Source: Jiangellales bacterium (lineage in GTDB: Bacteria > Actinomycetota > Actinomycetes > Jiangellales > Jiangellaceae). Taken from it: a stretch of 64,000 nucleotides of DNA. A program made the position numbers and the translations under genes. Below, one piece after another: positions 29,560 through 38,152 of this stretch (positions are counted from its first letter, which is position 1; each line of letters starts with the position of its first letter). The notes below the pieces were generated by a model. That model did not search any database, was not told where the DNA came from, and saw only the letters and a program-made list of their open reading frames with translations. The stretch lies in NCBI GenBank assembly GCA_030447955.1, contig JAUJNY010000002.1:15970-79969 (forward strand), read 5' to 3'.

Positions 29560-30461
29560 TCACGCCGACATACGGAAAACCTCGTACCGCTCCGCCAGCG
29601 CAGCTCGGTCCGGCCGTGCCTCCCGCTGGCGCGGCAGCTGGAGGCGTATGCCGGCCATCTCCTGCAGGCCGTGCCGCAGCATCGGTCCATCGATCTCGTC
29701 CAGCACGTCGCGGCGCACGTCGACGACCAGGTCCGGACGCACTCCGAGCAGGTCAGCGTCGTACGCCGCGTGATGGATCTTGCATAGTGACAGGCCGTTC
29801 GGGACGACCGGACGCCCCTGCGGGTGCGCGTCAGGCAAGATGTGGGCGGCGTCCAGCAGGCTTACGTGCCGCAAGCGGCACATCGCGCACTGCCGCTCGT
29901 ACGCCTGCAGCACCCGTGCCCGGAAGACCGGCTGGTGCAGGCGCAAGCGAGTCAGCCGCTCCACGTACCGCCGCTGCTCATCGCCCGCGATCCTCCCTGT
30001 CGACACCAGTCGCTGAGCACCGTCTACGGCGACCGCGAACTGCAGCTCGCAGGGCTCGTCGGCGACGAGCCAGACCGGGAAGCGGGGAAGGTAGACCCCT
30101 TGGGAGACCGCGACGAACCAGATGAGGGGGAGCGCTCTCTCGTACGCTCGGCGGAGCGCGACGTTCTCGGGGTGCATCGGGTCGTCGCCGCGGTACTTGT
30201 AGCGCAGCAGTCCGTCCGGTCCTTCGGTGTCGGCGTACGGCGGGAGCTGGCCGGGGCGGTAAACACGGTCCGGAAGGACAGCGCCGCGTCGAGGGCGGCG
30301 GGCTTGCGGATGCCGCGCTGCCGGTCCATGAGCGGAATGCGCCGACCGTCCAGCTCGAAGGCCGCCAGGTCGTCGAAGCGCACCAGCTCTTCACCCCGGG
30401 CGGCGCGACTGTCCAGCCAGCTCATTGCCGCCGCCCGTAGCCGGGTATCGAGATCGTCCAC
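29560..30461 (-). pseudogene. HNH endonuclease gene, broken by a frameshift
   Basis: Two frames together make one full-length (~300 residue) HNH nuclease. The first part (from GTG 30461) reads 'RQRGIRKPAALDAALSFRTV'. At about 30261-30263 the homology moves to the -1 frame, continuing 'YRPGQLPPYADTEGPDGLL' and 'YKYRGDDPMHPEN' and ending with the nuclease site: 'CAMC', 'LLDAAHILPDAH', 'NGLSLCKIHHAAYD'. The second frame also has an ATG at 30177 that would give a 205-residue C-terminal fragment. A one-base loss is the simplest cause. No typical slippery heptamer is present, so programmed shifting is unlikely. Sequencing error in the homopolymer AAA cannot be excluded. Confidence 0.82.
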
Positions 30462-30533
30462 GGGTGTCCCCCTTGTGCGAAGACAGCTTGAGTCCTGCTG
30501 ACCGTCGCGGCAACCCCCCGAGCCCGTGCTGCT

Positions 30534-30971
30534 TCACGTCCCCAGAACGGAGAACCCTTCGACCGCAGCGGCTCGGCGCAGAGCGGCGTCGTACGCCAGC
30601 ATGGTCGCGCACGCCGGGTCGGCCGATCGTGCGGCTGTGGCCGTAGCGAGCTGGACGGCATCGCCGGAGCGAAGGCCGTGGATGGCGACGGCCCGCGCCG
30701 CGGCCTCGAGCACGGCCGGCGTCATGGCGACGACGAGGAACCGGCGAGGCTCGGCGTCGGTGCCGTACCAGTCCGCCTCGAAGTCCTGGACGAGCAGCCG
30801 AGCGTGCTCGTTGTCCAGCTCGCCGAGGCGGTGCTTGCGCCACAGTGCGGACGGCACCTCGACGCGAGAGAGCGCGCTGACAACCAGGTCCGCGATGGCA
30901 TGGACCTCGTCCGCATGCGCCTCGTCGGCGTAAAGCTTGACCACCGCCGACGCGTCGGCGAAGGCGATCAC
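30534..30971 (-). CDS. vapC: VapC-type PIN-domain toxin
   Basis: The protein has 145 residues with the PIN ribonuclease fold. Acidic metal ligands are in 'FADASAVVKLY' (D6), 'EVPSALWRK' (E, near residue 38) and 'RSGDAVQLATA' (D, near residue 103); 'MLAYDAALRRAA' supplies a further acidic residue. VapC toxins cut tRNA or rRNA. GTG 30971 overlaps the antitoxin stop by 4 bp, the usual VapBC arrangement. Residues look intact, so the toxin should be active. Confidence 0.9.
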   Translation of the reverse strand: MIAFADASAVVKLYADEAHADEVHAIADLVVSALSRVEVPSALWRKHRLGELDNEHARLLVQDFEADWYGTDAEPRRFLVVAMTPAVLEAAARAVAIHGLRSGDAVQLATATAARSADPACATMLAYDAALRRAAAVEGFSVLGT

Positions 30972-31264
30972 TCCCGGTCAGCTCCGACGAGGTCGGACAG
31001 CAGTGTGCCGCTACCGGCTGCGCGCCGGGCCGTGCGAACCGCTGCTCGAGACGGTCGCCGTCTGGTTTCCGGCGGGAGGTCGAGCAGTCCGGCGCGCTGC
31101 AGCCGCTCCGCCAAGGCCGCCCGCTCCGACCCCGCCGTCGCCGGGTCGGTTGCCGCGTCGAGCACCCGGGTTACGTACTCGTTGACGCTCCATCCGCGGC
31201 CCGCCGCCGCAGCACGTACCCGCGCGTAGAGCTGGTCGCTCGGCCGCCACGACATCTGCGCCAT
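30968..31264 (-). CDS. vapB: VapB-type antitoxin
   Basis: The protein has 98 residues. An N-terminal ribbon-helix-helix (MSWRPSDQLYARVRAAAAGRGWSVNEYVTRVL) is followed by a flexible tail rich in arginine and alanine ending 'LLSDLVGADRE', the part expected to wrap the toxin. It overlaps vapC by 4 bp. ATG 31264 lies only 4 bp from a pair of direct repeats that may be its operator. It probably represses its own operon with VapC. Confidence 0.85.
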   Translation of the reverse strand: MAQMSWRPSDQLYARVRAAAAGRGWSVNEYVTRVLDAATDPATAGSERAALAERLQRAGLLDLPPETRRRPSRAAVRTARRAAGSGTLLSDLVGADRE

Positions 31265-31267
31265 GAA

Positions 31268-31284
31268 ATCACGATAGCATCACG
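31268..31284. promoter_or_regulatory. Possible VapB operator: 11-bp spaced direct repeat
   Basis: ATCACG occurs at 31268 and again at 31279, one helical turn apart, directly before the vapB start. Spaced repeats like this suit cooperative ribbon-helix-helix binding. There is no comparative evidence. Confidence 0.35.
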
Positions 31285-31344
31285 GATGAGACCCGTTGTT
31301 GTCGGTGCCTGATGCCACCCTGTACCTGGGTCGAGGGGGGCGGC

Positions 31345-31791
31345 ATGGGGGAGACGAAGTTTCTGCGCTCGCACGTGGAGCGGTGCCTGCAGGACATCTG
31401 GGAGCAGCACGACCTGGTGATAGACGCCGACGGGGACTACCCCTACCGCTGGGGAACGGCGGCCTGCTGGGTGCACATCGAGTCAGGGCAGCCCGCCATG
31501 GTGAGGGTTTTCGCGCAGGCGGCGACTAACGTCAAGCGTTCAACCCGGTTGCTGGCTGAGATCAACGAGGTCAACACCGGTACTCGCTGCGCCGAGGTCG
31601 TCTGGGCCGATAACGCGGTCCTGGTCTCCTACGCGTTGCATGCGCTAGCCGTGGACCGCGAACCACTCGGCCACGCGTGCGCCTCGGTGGGGGTCGTCGC
31701 CGACGACATCGGCGGCATGGTTGCAGCGGTGTTCGGTGGGAGCACACCTTTTCCGCCGGCCGAGGTCCCGGCGGATGAGGAGCCGCGGTGA
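31345..31791 (+). CDS. YbjN-domain protein
   Basis: The protein has 148 residues. Its fold resembles YbjN/CesT-type chaperone-like domains: 'VERCLQDIWEQHDLVIDADGDYPYRWGTAACWVHI', 'VRVFAQAATNVKRSTRLLAEINEVN', then a beta strand and helix and 'DIGGMVAAVFGG'. Such proteins are found beside many actinobacterial genes and have no settled role. ATG 31345 has GAGGGGGG upstream. It overlaps the start of the NERD-helicase gene by 4 bp (GTGA). Confidence 0.78.
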   Translation: MGETKFLRSHVERCLQDIWEQHDLVIDADGDYPYRWGTAACWVHIESGQPAMVRVFAQAATNVKRSTRLLAEINEVNTGTRCAEVVWADNAVLVSYALHALAVDREPLGHACASVGVVADDIGGMVAAVFGGSTPFPPAEVPADEEPR

Positions 31792-33424
31792 CCCGGTGCA
31801 TCCCGGCGGAGCCAGCCTTCACCACCGCGTCAGAGCGCGAGGTGTGGCTGGCGTTGAAACGAGGGCTGGGCGACGGGGACGCACTCTTCGCCAACCTGCG
31901 CTTCACCGACGAGCGTGGGGACTCCGAGGCCGACCTGGTCGTCGCGATCCCCGGTGCGGGTATCGCGGTCATCGAGGTCAAGGGCGGCAGCGTCTGGCGT
32001 GACGGCGGCAGCTGGCGCATGCACCGCCACGGCGTCGAGGTCTCCGTCGACCCGGTCGAGCAGGCGCGGCGGACGATGTACGCGCTCCGCGACTACCTCT
32101 ACCGTGACCACCGGTGGCACCGCCGGCGCGTCCGCATGGCTCCCTGGTCGCACTGCCGCACTCCTCGGTGGACGCTGAGTTCTCGCTGCCGGCCTGCCCG
32201 CGGTCCCACCTGCTCGACCGCGACGACGTCGCCGCCGACCCTGCCGGTTCCGTACGGGCAGTCCTCACCGGACAGCAATGGGGCCACCCGCCGCCCAGCA
32301 CCGCCGACGTCGACGACCTGATCGAGGTGCTCGGCGGCCGGATGCTCCCGCAGCGCGACCTGGTGGCCGAGGCACGCGAGCGGGAGGCCTCCGTCGACCT
32401 GCTCACCGAGGCGCAGGCCAACATCCTCTCCGCGCTGCGGCTGCTGCACCGGGTTGAGGTGCGCGGGGGCGCGGGCAGCGGTAAGACCTGGCTCGCAGTC
32501 GAGCAGGCCCGCCGGCTCGCCGCCGAGGGCAAACGCGTCGCTCTGCTCTGCTACAGCCGCGGGCTGGCCGCCTACCTGCGCCGCCGCGTCGATGGGTTCC
32601 GCCCGCGCGGACGACCGGCCTACGTCGGCACGTTCCACCACCTCGGCACCCGGTGGGGCGCGCCTCCGGGTCCCGACGACGACCCGGACTACTTCGAGCG
32701 CCGGCTGCCGCAGGCGATGGCCGAGCTCGCGGCCGCGCGTCCGGAGAGCGACCGCCTCGATGCGGTCGTGGTCGACGAAGCGCAAGACTTCGCCGACTCG
32801 TGGTGGGTCCCGCTGCTGGCGGCGCTGCGCGACGAGGAAAGCGGCGGGGTGTACGTCTTCGCCGACGAGGGGCAGCGGGTCTTCGCCCGGCAGGGGCGCC
32901 CACCGCTGAGCCTCGTGCCCGTCGTGCTCGACGAAAACCTGCGCAACACCAAGCAGATCGCCCAGGTCTTCGGTGGGCTCGCGCCGGCCCAGATGCGCTA
33001 CCGCGGCGGCGAGGGCGTGCCGGTGCGTTTCGTGCCTTGCTCGACGCCGGACGCGCTCGGCAAGGCCGACGACGAGGCTGTCCGGCTGCTCGACGAAGGC
33101 TGGGCGGCCGAGCACGTCGCCCTGCTCACCACCGGGCACCGCCACCCCGAGCAGACGGCTCGACAGAGCGGGGGCCAAGAGGCCTACTGGGAGACCTTCT
33201 GGTCCGGCAGCGACCTGTTCTACGGGCACGTCCTCGGCTTCAAGGGGCTCGAGCGGCCGGCGGTCGTCCTGGCCGTCAACGGCTTCCGGGACGCGGAGCG
33301 AGCCCGGGAGATGCTGTACGTGGGGCTCTCCCGCGCCCGCGACCTGCTCGTCGTGTGCGGCGACCCGCAGCTGCTGCGTACCGTCGGCGGCGAGGGCGTC
33401 ATCCGGCGCCTCACCGGCGCCTGA
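31788..33424 (+). pseudogene. NERD-domain helicase gene, broken by a frameshift
   Basis: A full gene of about 545 codons is split between two frames. The first (from GTG 31788) holds the NERD nuclease-related domain: 'REVWLALKRGL', 'DERGDSEADLVVAI', 'AVIEVKGG'. At 32139-32144 the coding sense moves to the -1 frame, resuming 'LVALPHSSVDAEFSLPACPR' and then a superfamily 1 helicase: Walker A 'GGAGSGKTWLA', 'VVVDEAQDFADSWW', 'DENLRNTKQIA', 'GHVLGFKGLE', 'MLYVGLSRARD'. A loss of one base from an ancestral GCT-CAC-CTG would explain it. The helicase part is intact but lacks a good start of its own. Translation would be truncated near residue 177. Confidence 0.85.
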
Positions 33425-33536
33425 CGGCTCAGCGAGGATCTGATGATGGTGGCGGCACGGTGGGCGGAAGGGGCACCGACATGACGGCGAACGGCAGCGG
33501 GTAGAACTCCTTCCCAGCCCGAGGAGGTGTACGGCC

Positions 33537-33794
33537 ATGGCCGTGTGCGATGTCTGCGGCAACGACTACCGGCTCAGCTTCGAGGTGCATGCGGCGGGAG
33601 CGGTGCACACCTTCGACTCCTTCGAGTGCGCGATCCACCTGATGGCTCCGGTGTGCGAGCACTGCGGCTGCAAGGTGATCGGGCACGGCATGGAGGCCGA
33701 CGGCCACTTCTTCTGCTGCGCCTCCTGCGCCCGCCACGCCGGGCTGGACAGCGCGGCCGAGCTGAGCGACCACGCTGGGGTGGACCCCTCCTAG
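33537..33794 (+). CDS. Cysteine-rich zinc-binding protein
   Basis: The protein has 85 residues with four CxxC-type pairs: 'CDVCGN', 'CEHCGCK', 'CCASCAR', plus 'FECAIHLMAPVC'. The 'TFDSFECAI' segment is a widely conserved feature of this small family. It probably binds two zinc ions as a treble-clef or ribbon. The ATG at 33537 has GAGGAGGTG upstream. Function is unknown; it is not an obvious transcription factor because no DNA-binding helix is visible. Confidence 0.82.
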   Translation: MAVCDVCGNDYRLSFEVHAAGAVHTFDSFECAIHLMAPVCEHCGCKVIGHGMEADGHFFCCASCARHAGLDSAAELSDHAGVDPS

Positions 33795-33816
33795 CGCTGA
33801 GGGACCGAGCCGAGCT

Positions 33817-34452
33817 CTAGCGCTGCAGCACCGCGCGGGCGGGTGCGCCGTCGCAGCCGACCAGCTTGGCCGGCAGGCAGGTGAGCTGGTACGGGCCGGG
33901 GACGGCCGCGCGCAGGTCCAAGGTCTCCACCACGGCCACGCCCGCCCCCAGCAGCGCCACGTGTGTCGGTGCGGGGTCGTCGTACGGCGCCACCGACAGG
34001 TAGTCGACCCCGACCAGGCGAACGCCGCGCTCGACTAGGGCGCTGGCACCGTCGGGGGTGATCGCGATGAAGTCCTCGGTGAACCGCGGGTCGTCCCACA
34101 GCCGGGAGTTGCGGGTGCGGAACAGGACCCGCTCGGCGCCGGTCGGGATGTCCAGCGTGTCCAGCGTGGCCGCGTCGATGTGCCTGGTGACGTGTTCGGC
34201 GTCGACCACCCAGGCCGGGCCGATCAACGCGTTCAGCGGCACGGTCTCGATTCCTCCGCCACCCTCGATGAAGTGCACCGGCGCGTCGACGTGCGTCCCC
34301 GCGTGAACCGAGCAGCCGAGCTTGGACACGGTGACCCCGTCGCCACGCTCCAGCGCCTGCACCCGCTCCACGGTCAGCTCGGTGTCGCCCGGGTATAGCG
34401 GGACCAGGCCGGGCTCCAGCGGGACACTGACGTCGATCAGCTCGCCGGTCAT
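33817..34452 (-). CDS. Cyclase/kynurenine formamidase-like hydrolase
   Basis: The protein has 211 residues and belongs to the cyclase (PF04199) family, which includes KynB. The metal site motif 'HAGTHVDAPVHF' (HxGTHxDxPxH) is intact; 'IDVSVPLEPGLVPLYPGD' opens the fold and 'VGVDYLSV' and 'LPAKLVGCDGAPARAVL' follow. It should hydrolyse a formamide or similar bond with zinc or manganese; no other tryptophan-breakdown genes are nearby, so the substrate is open. ATG 34452 has GAGGA upstream. It is divergent from the ERCC4 gene. Confidence 0.88.
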   Translation of the reverse strand: MTGELIDVSVPLEPGLVPLYPGDTELTVERVQALERGDGVTVSKLGCSVHAGTHVDAPVHFIEGGGGIETVPLNALIGPAWVVDAEHVTRHIDAATLDTLDIPTGAERVLFRTRNSRLWDDPRFTEDFIAITPDGASALVERGVRLVGVDYLSVAPYDDPAPTHVALLGAGVAVVETLDLRAAVPGPYQLTCLPAKLVGCDGAPARAVLQR

Positions 34453-34519
34453 CCGTGCATCCTCGCCGACGCCCCCACCGCACCGCCGTGTTCCCACGGT
34501 GTCGAGGCAGGATGGGTCG

Positions 34520-35488
34520 GTGCCCGAGGACTTCGTCATCGCGCGCAATCCCGACGCGGCATCCACGCTGCCCTACCTCATCCGGCTGCCGCTGCCGGGC
34601 CGTCCGGTCGTGCTCAAGACGCGGGAGACCTGGCCGCGCACGAGCAAGGTGTATTGCCACCGCGCCGAGGAGTGGCCGGTCGCCCCGGAGGTCGTCGAGC
34701 GAGTACCGGTGCGCTCGTGTGTGCAGCGTGGCGCCGCGGTCGACCTCGTCCTCGACCGGGGACGGGAGAACCGTTCCCAGCTGGTGTTCACCCGCGTCCG
34801 TGGTGGGCGCGAGGCGATCTTCTGGCAGTCCGCACGAACGACGAAGCAGGCCCGGCCCGGCGTTCGCACGCCCAGTGCTCGGGCCGGCGGGCTGCCCACC
34901 TTCACCGTGCTGGTCGACGTGCACGAGCGCTACCCCTACCGCTTCGCGGCCCAGCAGGTCGACATTGCCCGTCGGGCGCTGATCGCCGGTGACTACGCGG
35001 TCGAGCACCACGGCGAGGTGGTCGCCGCCGTCGAGCGCAAGAGTCTCGCGGACCTGGCGAGCAGTCTCACCACCGGCACGTTGCGCTACGCACTCGCCGA
35101 CCTTGCCGCGTTGCCGCGCGCGGCAGTCGTCGTGGAGGACCGCTGGTCGGCAGTCTTCAAGCTCGAGCACGTACGTCCGTCGCTCATCGCGGACGGCTTG
35201 GCCGAGGCGCAGGTGCGCTGGCCGAGCGTGCCGATCCTCTTCGCCGAGACGCGTCCGCTGGCCGAGGAGTGGACCTACCGCTGGCTGGCCGCAGCGCTGC
35301 GGGCTGCGGAGGACGAGGCCGGCGGCAGCCAACGGCTGGCCGCCCTGGTCGAGGCCGGTGACCTTCCCCCCGCCACGGCCTCGACCGCCCAGATCCGCGC
35401 GTGGGCAGTGCAGGTCGGCCTCCAAGTCAGCGACCGCGGCCGGCTGCGACCGGAGGTGCTGGCGGCCTACGCGGCGGCGCACCTCTGA
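34520..35488 (+). CDS. Stand-alone ERCC4-type nuclease
   Basis: The protein has 322 residues. Residues ~1-120 are an uncharacterised N-terminal region with a tryptophan-rich start (RETWPRTSKVYCHRAEEWP). Residues ~130-250 are an ERCC4/XPF nuclease: 'LVDVHERYPYRF', 'LIAGDYAVE' and the active-site 'AAVERKSLADLASSL', the bacterial form of GDY...VERKxxxDL. The rest is helical and ends 'LAAYAAAHL', resembling a small DNA-binding helix-bundle. Unlike XPF there is no helicase domain. It probably cuts branched or flapped DNA. GTG 34520 was chosen. AlkB lies convergently 9 bp beyond its end. Confidence 0.85.
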   Translation: MPEDFVIARNPDAASTLPYLIRLPLPGRPVVLKTRETWPRTSKVYCHRAEEWPVAPEVVERVPVRSCVQRGAAVDLVLDRGRENRSQLVFTRVRGGREAIFWQSARTTKQARPGVRTPSARAGGLPTFTVLVDVHERYPYRFAAQQVDIARRALIAGDYAVEHHGEVVAAVERKSLADLASSLTTGTLRYALADLAALPRAAVVVEDRWSAVFKLEHVRPSLIADGLAEAQVRWPSVPILFAETRPLAEEWTYRWLAAALRAAEDEAGGSQRLAALVEAGDLPPATASTAQIRAWAVQVGLQVSDRGRLRPEVLAAYAAAHL

Positions 35489-35497
35489 CCCAGCGCC

Positions 35498-36115
35498 TCA
35501 CGACCTCAGCAGTGGCGCGGAGTGGCGCATGGTGACGCTCATCCGGGCGCCGGCGCGTACGGCCTTGGGCACGGTGTGCTGCCACTCGTGCTGGCAGCGC
35601 CCGCCCATGACGACGAGGTCGCCTTCGCCGGTCTCCAGCGTGTACGTCGCCGGGCCCGCCGTACCCGGGCGGAGCAGGAACTTGCGCCGCTCCCCGAGGC
35701 CGACGGTCACCACGACGGCCTCCGGGAGGCGCTTGCGCACCGTGTCGCCGTGCCAGGCGACGCCGTCACGGCCGTCGCGGTAGAGGTTGACGAGCACCGA
35801 GTCGAAGTCGACGCCGTACCGCTCACTCACCGCCGCCCGAATCTCGTGCAGCCGCTTGGGCAGCGCAGCGAGCTCAGCCGCGGACCAGGCGGCTACCAGT
35901 CGCGGCTCGAGCACGTTCTTGTCGTACATGCGCCGCTCCCGCTGTTGCCAAGGCGCGCTCGCGTGCAGCTCGGCGAACAGCTCGGCATGGCCAGGTAGCC
36001 AGGACGGCACGACGTCCAGCCAGGAACACTCGTCCAGCTGGATGCGCCGCACCCCCTCGAACGACAGTGCGGCGCGATCCTCCCCGAACAGCGAGTCCTG
36101 CCACGCCAGCGTCAC
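35498..36115 (-). CDS. alkB: AlkB-type alkylated-DNA repair dioxygenase
   Basis: The protein has 205 residues. The 2-oxoglutarate/Fe(II) site is complete: 'HGDTVRK' supplies the H and D, 'CQHEWQHTVPK' the second H, and 'RAGARMSVTMRHS' the 2-oxoglutarate-binding arginines. AlkB homologues reverse 1-methyladenine and 3-methylcytosine in DNA or RNA. It opens 'WQDSLFGEDRAALSFEG' and contains 'WSAAELAALPKRLHEIR', which match the alkB-like helicase-independent type. GTG 36115 is the start. It adjoins the ERCC4 nuclease, so this looks like a small repair patch. Confidence 0.92.
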   Translation of the reverse strand: MTLAWQDSLFGEDRAALSFEGVRRIQLDECSWLDVVPSWLPGHAELFAELHASAPWQQRERRMYDKNVLEPRLVAAWSAAELAALPKRLHEIRAAVSERYGVDFDSVLVNLYRDGRDGVAWHGDTVRKRLPEAVVVTVGLGERRKFLLRPGTAGPATYTLETGEGDLVVMGGRCQHEWQHTVPKAVRAGARMSVTMRHSAPLLRS

Positions 36116-36124
36116 GGCTTCACG

Positions 36125-38080
36125 CTACGACAGGCCGAACCCTCCCAGCTGGTCGACGGTCGAGACTTGGACGACCTCGCCGGCCACGACGATCGCGACC
36201 CTGTCGCCGTCGACCGGCAGCGCCCGCACCGAGCGCACCCGGCCGGGAAGCAGCAGCGTCTTGGTGACCTCGAGGGCACCGTCCGTGCCGACGTCGACGA
36301 CTGCCAGCCTGGTGCCGCCGCCCCGGCCCCAGGAGGTAACAGGGACTAGCGCCAGGCGCTGGGTCGGCAGGTAGGTGAACGCCCGCGACTCGTCCTCGAC
36401 CGGGCTGTAGCTGTGCGGCCCCAAGTCAGCGGTGCCCACCCGGCGCGGGGCGGCGAGGTCGCCCAGGTCGAACGCTGATACCTGTGCCCCGGTCTCCCGT
36501 CCGCGCAGCGTCGCGTCCTGGCCCACGCCGAGCAGCAGGTCAGCGCCGACCGGGTGCAGGTAGGCCGAGAAGCCGGGGATCTTCAGCTCGCCGACCACCC
36601 GCGGCGCCGTCGGAGTCGACAGGTCAACGGTGTACAGCGGGTCGGTCTGGCGGAAGGTCACGACGACCGCCAGGTCCCCGAACCAGCGCACGGCGCGGAT
36701 CTGCTCGCCGCGGCCCATGCCGCCGACCTCACCGACCACGACGAGCTCGCCCCCGCGCTCCTCGAGCACGCTCACCGCGTTGTCGACGGGGGTCCAGGAG
36801 TTGCCGCGCATCGTGGCGACGCGCAACCGTCCCTCGTGCTCGCTGAACGCCCACTGGTCGTGCACCAGACCGGGCACGGTGCCGGAGGCGACGTACGCCG
36901 TCTCCAAACCCTCGACGGCGAACGCGTGTACCTCGGTGAGCGGACCTCTGCGTCGGGCGCGCTGGAAGCTCTCCCGCTCGACGGGCACCGGCCCCGACCA
37001 CGGCGTCCAGCCATGGTCGGTGGTGGCCACGTAAAGCCGCTCGGTGGAGGCGTAGACGCGATCGCCGTCGGCAGTTACGGCGGTGGAGCTCAGCTCTGCC
37101 GGCAGTTGTGGGTCCAGTGTCAGCACGGCGATCGTGCCCAGTCCGGACTGGCGGTCGGGATGGCGTACGTCCGCGCAGTCCAGCAGCGACTCGCTCAGCT
37201 CACCGCCGCTCCCGTCGAGCAACCGGCTGGGCAGCCAGTCGTCCGCGCCCGCCGCTCGGATGACCTCGCGGTTGGCCGCCAGCGCCTCCGGACGGCTGCG
37301 CGCGCCCCTGGGGGTGACGAAACGCAGCTCCGGGGTGTGCGCGATGACGATCCTGACGACGCCGTCGTGCTCGCGGGCGGAGACGAGCTTGCCCTCCACC
37401 TGGTCCTGGTGCACCACGGCGGGTGCGGCCGGGTCCGAGAGGTCGACCGTGGTGACGTACGTCGTGGGTTCGGTGGGACGAGGGGGAACGTACGACGTCC
37501 GCCGGGTGATCGGGCCACTCACGAAGACGTCGTCGTACCGCCGCCAGCCGCCGGAGCGTGAGCCGAGCAATACGGCACGGTCATCGACCAGCAGCAGCTC
37601 GGTGGCCCTGGTGCCCACCGGCAGCGCCAGGCTTGCCACCTCGACCGGCTCGGCGCCGGTCACATCGACGACCCGCAGCACGTCACCGTCAACGAGGACG
37701 ACACGCTCCCCGTCCGTCTTGGCAAGGTCAGGCTCGTCGACACCGGTCTCCTGCACGTTGGTGCCGGTCTCGCCGTTTCCCACCGCCTCGAACGAAATGG
37801 AGTCCTCCACGCCGCGGACGGCGCTGAACCTGGCTGCCATCAGCGCGGGAGTCGCGAGGATCGGACCAATGCCCCAGGGAGTGACCTCTCTCAGGGCGGC
37901 CCGCGCATACCAGGACCGCAACTCGGCGCAGTCGGTGAAGCGGGGCAGCTCGTCGGCCACGGCCCGTTGAACTCCGGGTTCTCCCACCACCGCCAGCGGC
38001 ACCAGCCCCAGGACGGTCACCGCCGTCGCCATCCAGCCCCGGCGGGCGATCCTCAACCGCCCGAACCACGTCCTTGCCAT
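36125..38080 (-). CDS. Secreted or membrane-anchored beta-propeller protein
   Basis: The protein has 651 residues. An N-terminal signal or anchor (ARRGWMATAVTVLGLVPLAVVG, ~12-33) precedes a long beta-propeller of the PF09826 type. Repeats contain 'GTNVQETGVDEPDLAKTDGERVVLVDGDVLRVVDV' (the family signature) and many 'DLSxPxAPxVVxE' blades. A tryptophan-rich segment 'CAELRSWYARAALREVTPWG' follows the signal. ATG 38080 has GGGAGG upstream. These proteins are found in archaea and actinobacteria; the ligand is unknown. It starts 10 bp beyond AlkB and is probably its own transcript. Confidence 0.88.
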   Translation of the reverse strand: MARTWFGRLRIARRGWMATAVTVLGLVPLAVVGEPGVQRAVADELPRFTDCAELRSWYARAALREVTPWGIGPILATPALMAARFSAVRGVEDSISFEAVGNGETGTNVQETGVDEPDLAKTDGERVVLVDGDVLRVVDVTGAEPVEVASLALPVGTRATELLLVDDRAVLLGSRSGGWRRYDDVFVSGPITRRTSYVPPRPTEPTTYVTTVDLSDPAAPAVVHQDQVEGKLVSAREHDGVVRIVIAHTPELRFVTPRGARSRPEALAANREVIRAAGADDWLPSRLLDGSGGELSESLLDCADVRHPDRQSGLGTIAVLTLDPQLPAELSSTAVTADGDRVYASTERLYVATTDHGWTPWSGPVPVERESFQRARRRGPLTEVHAFAVEGLETAYVASGTVPGLVHDQWAFSEHEGRLRVATMRGNSWTPVDNAVSVLEERGGELVVVGEVGGMGRGEQIRAVRWFGDLAVVVTFRQTDPLYTVDLSTPTAPRVVGELKIPGFSAYLHPVGADLLLGVGQDATLRGRETGAQVSAFDLGDLAAPRRVGTADLGPHSYSPVEDESRAFTYLPTQRLALVPVTSWGRGGGTRLAVVDVGTDGALEVTKTLLLPGRVRSVRALPVDGDRVAIVVAGEVVQVSTVDQLGGFGLS

Positions 38081-38152
38081 GACGCCTCCCGCCCTCGGTC
38101 GGGGCTAGGACGTGAGCACCGCCCCATCCGGTTCCCCCGGGCGCCATGGAAG

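Noticed and set aside
30255-32150. Programmed -1 frameshifting in the HNH and NERD-helicase genes
   Set aside because: Both shifts are in the -1 direction, but neither site has an X-XXY-YYZ slippery heptamer in the right phase, and both would separate essential domains. Mutation or sequence error is simpler.
33791-35482. 563-codon minus-strand open frame across the cyclase and ERCC4 genes
   Set aside because: It overlaps two supported genes in other frames and shows only arginine-rich shadow sequence.
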